A DNA stretch of 16,156 nt from an uncultured Clostridium sp. GTDB lineage: Bacteria > Bacillota > Clostridia > Clostridiales > Clostridiaceae. Both the position numbers and the translations under genes were made by a program. Shown one piece after another: positions 13,494-16,156 of the stretch (position 1 is the stretch's first letter; the number at the start of each line of letters is the position of its first letter). The notes below the pieces were generated by a model. That model did no database searches, was not told where the DNA came from, and saw nothing but the letters and a program-made list of their open reading frames with translations. The DNA lies in contig UQQU01000070.1 of assembly GCA_900543325.1 (NCBI GenBank), positions 1 through 16,156 of the forward strand. The letters are read 5' to 3'.

Positions 13494-14312
13494 ATGGAAT
13501 GGTTTATAGGATTAAATCCTGTAGTACAAGGACTAGTTGCTACAATATTTACATGGGCTATAACAGCCTTAGGAGCATGTTTGGTATTTTTCTTTAAAAC
13601 TGTTGATAAAAAGATTTTAAATTGTATGTTAGGCTTTGGAGCTGGGGTTATGGTAGCAGCAAGTTTCTGGTCATTATTAAATCCGGCAATAGAGTTATGT
13701 TTGGAACTAGGATATAGTCAAGTTATGCTACCAGCTATAGGATTTTTTGCTGGCGGAATATTTATAATATTAGCAGATAAAATGATGGATAAATATTCTT
13801 ATGGTGTAATAACTGAAAATGACGAAATAGCAAAAGACTCAATAGTACAAAAGTATAAGAAGAGTATATTATTAGTAGTTGCAGTTACTCTTCATAACAT
13901 ACCAGAAGGATTAGCAGTGGGAGTTGCTTTTGGAGGAGTAGCAGCCGGAATACCATCTGCATCAATAGGAGCAGCTATGAGTTTAGCTTTAGGAATAGGC
14001 CTTCAAAATTTTCCTGAGGGGGCAGCAGTTTCTTTACCATTAAGAAGAGAGGGGTTATCAAGAGGAAAAAGTTTTTTTTATGGTCAAGCATCAGGTATAG
14101 TAGAACCAATAGCAGGGGTTTTAGGGGCAATAGCGGCTATAAGTATTAGAAGTATGCTTCCATTTTTCTTAGCTTTTTCAGCGGGGGCTATGGTTTCAGT
14201 TGTAGGCTCAGAGTTATTACCAGAAGCATCTATTGAAAATAAGGCTTTAACAACTATAGGATTAATACTTGGATTTATAACTATGATGATTTTAGACGTA
14301 GCATTAGGATAA
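13494..14312 (+). CDS. ZIP-family metal transporter (GufA/ZIP11-like)
   Basis: This 272-residue cytoplasmic-membrane protein imports divalent metal such as zinc, and in some relatives iron or manganese. It has eight hydrophobic segments (about 10-33, 41-61, 75-94, 123-147, 152-177, 196-218, 221-240, 249-270). The two metal-site helices carry HNIPEGLAVG (134-143) and QNFPEGAAVS (171-180), the pair seen in the GufA/ZIP11 branch, where the second His of ZupT is Gln. VEP (203-205) is the expected helix VI motif. The loop between segments 3 and 4 (95-122) lacks a His-rich stretch. The ATG has AAAGGA 10 bases upstream. It is convergent with enolase and shares its hairpin. It stands alone, with no regulator beside it. 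Confidence 0.92.
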   Translation: MEWFIGLNPVVQGLVATIFTWAITALGACLVFFFKTVDKKILNCMLGFGAGVMVAASFWSLLNPAIELCLELGYSQVMLPAIGFFAGGIFIILADKMMDKYSYGVITENDEIAKDSIVQKYKKSILLVVAVTLHNIPEGLAVGVAFGGVAAGIPSASIGAAMSLALGIGLQNFPEGAAVSLPLRREGLSRGKSFFYGQASGIVEPIAGVLGAIAAISIRSMLPFFLAFSAGAMVSVVGSELLPEASIENKALTTIGLILGFITMMILDVALG

Positions 14313-14330
14313 GAAAATATGAACAAATAG

Positions 14331-14363
14331 AAAAAGGATGACACAAGTAAAAGTGTATCATCC
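14331..14363 (-). terminator. Terminator of enolase, shared with the ZIP gene
   Basis: On the minus strand GGATGATACA pairs with TGTGTCATCC (14363-14336), with one G-U, followed by TTTTT (14335-14331). In the plus orientation the same hairpin has a C-A mismatch and a poor U-tract. Confidence 0.75.
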
Positions 14364-14390
14364 TAATTACATAGATTAAGTGGAAAATAA

Positions 14391-15683
14391 TTATTTTATA
14401 TTAAAGAAAGCTTTTCTTCCTCTATATTCAGCAATTTCACCTAATTCTTCTGAAATTCTAATAAGTTGATTATACTTAGCAACTCTTTCAGATCTTGCTG
14501 GAGCACCAGTTTTAATCTGCCCAGCATTAACAGCTACAACTAAATCAGCTATTGTAGTATCTTCAGTTTCTCCAGATCTATGAGAAATAACGGCAGTATA
14601 TCCAGCTCTATTAGCCATCTCAATAGCATTTAAAGTTTCTGTTAAAGTACCAATTTGATTTAACTTAATTAATATTGAGTTAGCAACACCTCTTTGGATA
14701 CCATCTTCTAATCTAGAAGTGTTAGTAACAAATAAGTCATCTCCAACTAATTGAACTTTATCTCCAAGCCTTTCAGTTAATAGTTTCCAACCTTCCCAGT
14801 CTTCTTCAGCCATACCATCTTCAATAGAGATAATTGGATATTTATTAACCCATTCCTCTAAGAAGTCAACCATTTCAGATGCAGTTAAAGTTTTTCCTTC
14901 ATGCTCTAAAACATATTTACCATCTTTATAGTATTCAGAAGATGCAGCATCTATAGCTATAAACATTTCTTTACCTGGTTCATATCCAGCTTTAGTTATA
15001 GCTTCTAAGATAACTTCAATAGCCTCTTCATTTGATTTTAAGTTTGGAGCAAATCCACCTTCATCACCAACACCAGTTGAATAACCTTTGTTATTTAAGG
15101 TTTTCTTTAAAGAGTGGTAAACTTCGGCACAAGCTTGAATAGCTTTATCAAATGAATCAAAACCTACAGGCATAACCATAAATTCTTGTAAATCAACAGA
15201 GTTATCAGCATGAGAACCACCATTAATTATGTTCATCATTGGAACAGGTAAAACTTTAGCATTTACACCACCAACATATTGATATAGTGGAAGTCCTAAG
15301 AAATTAGAAGCAGCTTGAGCTACAGCTAAAGAAACTCCTAATATAGCATTAGCACCTAGAGAACCTTTGTTATCAGTTCCATCTAGTTCTATTAATTTCT
15401 TATCTATTGCAGTTTGGTCAAATACATTAAATCCTATTAATTCTTTTGCAATTACTTCATTTACATTTTTAACAGCATTTTGTACACCCTTACCCATGAA
15501 GTAATCTTTATTTCCATCTCTTAATTCTACTGCTTCATATATACCAGTAGAAGCACCAGATGGTACAGCAGCTCTTCCTATAGTTCCATCTTCAAGAATA
15601 ACCTCAACTTCAACAGTTGGGAAGCATCTTGAGTCTAGTATTTGTCTTGCAACAACATTAATTATTTCAACAACGTTTTTCAT
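14391..15683 (-). CDS. eno: Enolase (phosphopyruvate hydratase)
   Basis: Enolase converts 2-phosphoglycerate to phosphoenolpyruvate in glycolysis, a cytoplasmic Mg-dependent dimer or octamer. The 430 residues are full length. The catalytic and metal residues are all visible: loop SGAST (42-46), H158, E167, E208 (GDEGG), metal ligands D245, E288 and D315, the signature ILIKLNQIGTLTET with Lys340, SHRSGET (367-373) and Lys391. Near the N-terminus the usual DSRGNPTVE reads DSRCFPTVE (17-25), two changes side by side outside the metal site. AGGAGG lies 7 bases before the ATG. It is separate from other glycolytic genes. Its promoter is bracketed by Fur-type boxes, which is unusual for this gene. 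Confidence 0.98.
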   Translation of the reverse strand: MKNVVEIINVVARQILDSRCFPTVEVEVILEDGTIGRAAVPSGASTGIYEAVELRDGNKDYFMGKGVQNAVKNVNEVIAKELIGFNVFDQTAIDKKLIELDGTDNKGSLGANAILGVSLAVAQAASNFLGLPLYQYVGGVNAKVLPVPMMNIINGGSHADNSVDLQEFMVMPVGFDSFDKAIQACAEVYHSLKKTLNNKGYSTGVGDEGGFAPNLKSNEEAIEVILEAITKAGYEPGKEMFIAIDAASSEYYKDGKYVLEHEGKTLTASEMVDFLEEWVNKYPIISIEDGMAEEDWEGWKLLTERLGDKVQLVGDDLFVTNTSRLEDGIQRGVANSILIKLNQIGTLTETLNAIEMANRAGYTAVISHRSGETEDTTIADLVVAVNAGQIKTGAPARSERVAKYNQLIRISEELGEIAEYRGRKAFFNIK

Positions 15684-15743
15684 TTAAAATCCTCCTCAAA
15701 ATAGAAAAATAAAAATTAAAGATAAATGAAATTACATATTAAC

Positions 15744-15758
15744 TGAAAATCATTATCA
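15744..15758. promoter_or_regulatory. Fur-box-like site, downstream of the eno promoter
   Basis: TGAAAATCATTATCA fits the 7-1-7 Fur pattern TGATAAT-N-ATTATCA with one mismatch. It lies just after the expected eno start point, where binding would block transcription. Confidence 0.65.
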
Positions 15759-15770
15759 ACGATTTGTTTA

Positions 15771-15800
15771 ATTATAGCAAACTATATAAATAAATGGCAA
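15771..15800 (-). promoter_or_regulatory. eno promoter with extended -10
   Basis: On the minus strand TTGCCA (15800-15795), 18 bases, then TATAAT (15776-15771), with TG one base before the -10. The start point should fall near 15764, leaving an untranslated leader of about 80 bases. Confidence 0.75.
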
Positions 15801-15803
15801 GTT

Positions 15804-15824
15804 AATTGATAATAATTATCAATT
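15804..15824. promoter_or_regulatory. Perfect Fur box upstream of the eno promoter
   Basis: TGATAATAATTATCA (15807-15821) matches the 7-1-7 Fur consensus at every position, and the palindrome extends perfectly to 15804-15824. It lies just upstream of the eno -35 and about 90 bases from the divergent promoter. Confidence 0.75.
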
Positions 15825-15910
15825 TCATTTTTAAAATGTTTACTTTAGGTAATATTTTGAAAAAATTATAATAAATTTTAGCAATATGTTAAAAAATTAT
15901 TATTTTCTTA

Positions 15911-15939
15911 TTGTTACAGATTGATTCATCTGTTATTAT
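15911..15939 (+). promoter_or_regulatory. Promoter of the Fe-S scaffold-like gene
   Basis: TTGTTA (15911-15916), 17 bases, then TATTAT (15934-15939) with TG one base before it. The start point would be near 15946, giving a leader of about 115 nt. Confidence 0.65.
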
Positions 15940-15945
15940 ATAAAG

Positions 15946-16060
15946 GTAGGATAGATTTATCCCCAGTGGGGTAAATCTTGACCCAGTTAAGTACAGCCTA
16001 TTTATTACATAGTATTTAGGACAAGCTATAACTAATATTAATTAGGGAGGAATCAATATA
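15946..16060 (+). ncRNA. Structured 5' leader, candidate cis-regulatory RNA
   Basis: The leader is much richer in G and C runs than its surroundings. Its main hairpin pairs 15954-15964 with 15968-15977 (10 pairs, one bulged U, loop AGU). Two other pairings compete with it: GGATA/TATCC (15949-15953 with 15958-15962), and TGGG/CCCA using bases just after the main loop. A small CTAAT/ATTAG hairpin (16032-16045) touches the AGGGAGG ribosome site. I cannot match it to a known riboswitch class. No U-tract follows the main hairpin, so any control would more likely act on translation or RNA stability. Confidence 0.4.
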
Positions 16061-16156
16061 ATGATGTATTCAAAAGAAGTTGAAGAAATGTGCGTTGTTG
16101 CTAAAGGCGCTAATCATGCATGTGCTCCAATTCCAGTTGAAGGAAAATGGGTACAA
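16061..16156 (+). CDS. Probable iron-sulfur cluster assembly scaffold protein, partial
   Basis: Only the first 32 codons are in the window; the frame stays open at the edge. The opening, MMYSKEVEEMCVVAKGANHA then CAPIPVEGKWVQ, resembles from memory the clostridial IscU/NifU-like scaffold proteins that usually sit next to a GGGtGRT protein gene. The conserved Cys and Asp ligands of the scaffold would lie beyond the window, so this is not proved here. AGGGAGG (16044-16050) lies 10 bases before the first ATG; a second ATG follows at once. It has its own promoter and a structured leader and is divergent from enolase. If the assignment is right, its placement beside Fur boxes makes iron control plausible. 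Confidence 0.5.
   Translation, partial: MMYSKEVEEMCVVAKGANHACAPIPVEGKWVQ

Noticed and set aside
13337..13597. Plus-strand frame of 86 codons ahead of the ZIP gene
   Set aside because: It overlaps the start of the ZIP gene in another frame, lacks a ribosome site and covers the tRNA promoter.

Overview
This is a strongly AT-rich stretch of a Firmicutes chromosome, most like Clostridium sensu stricto. The evidence is the base composition, strong AGGAGG-type ribosome sites, rho-independent terminators after most transcription units, and the protein families present (SEC-C methionine aminopeptidase, DUF975, TM1586-type nitroreductase, YtrA-type GntR/ABC operon, clostridial-looking enolase). It reads as ordinary core and housekeeping chromosome. 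There is no phage, IS element, CRISPR array or defence island. The species call is inference.

Layout. 1-1147: methionine aminopeptidase (map, minus strand) with a bidirectional terminator, divergent from a YdcF/DUF218 membrane protein (1148-1933). 2001-3705: an ABC-2 type ATPase/permease pair whose ATPase has Asn in place of the H-loop His. 3855-5425: a nitroreductase-fold protein, a DUF4259 protein and a 63-residue charged helical protein. 5597-7639: a DUF4097 surface repeat protein, a GNAT acetyltransferase and a DUF975 membrane protein. 7688-9555 (minus): a GntR regulator, ABC ATPase and ABC permease in one tight operon behind a textbook YtrA-type operator. 9680-10540 (minus): an S66 peptidase. 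10658-11358: an MgtC/SapB-family membrane protein whose best start is out of frame with the body. 11522-12508: a Gfo/Idh/MocA oxidoreductase. 12562-13325: a small membrane protein, a decayed C-terminal piece of an O6-methylguanine-DNA methyltransferase and tRNA-Leu(CAA). 13494-14312: a ZIP metal transporter. 14391-15683 (minus): enolase. 16061-16156: the start of a probable Fe-S cluster scaffold protein, cut by the window edge.

The most interesting region is the 377-bp divergent space between enolase and the Fe-S scaffold-like gene. The enolase promoter there is bracketed by two Fur boxes, one a perfect 7-1-7 TGATAAT-A-ATTATCA palindrome and the other one mismatch away. On the other side the scaffold-like gene has its own extended -10 promoter and a leader of about 115 nt that can fold into several competing hairpins. 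This suggests that a glycolytic gene and perhaps an Fe-S assembly gene respond to metal status. Other points worth a second look are the apparent one-base frameshift at the start of the mgtC-like gene, the ogt remnant beside the tRNA gene, and the missing H-loop His in one ABC ATPase. I did not find a clearly new multi-gene system.
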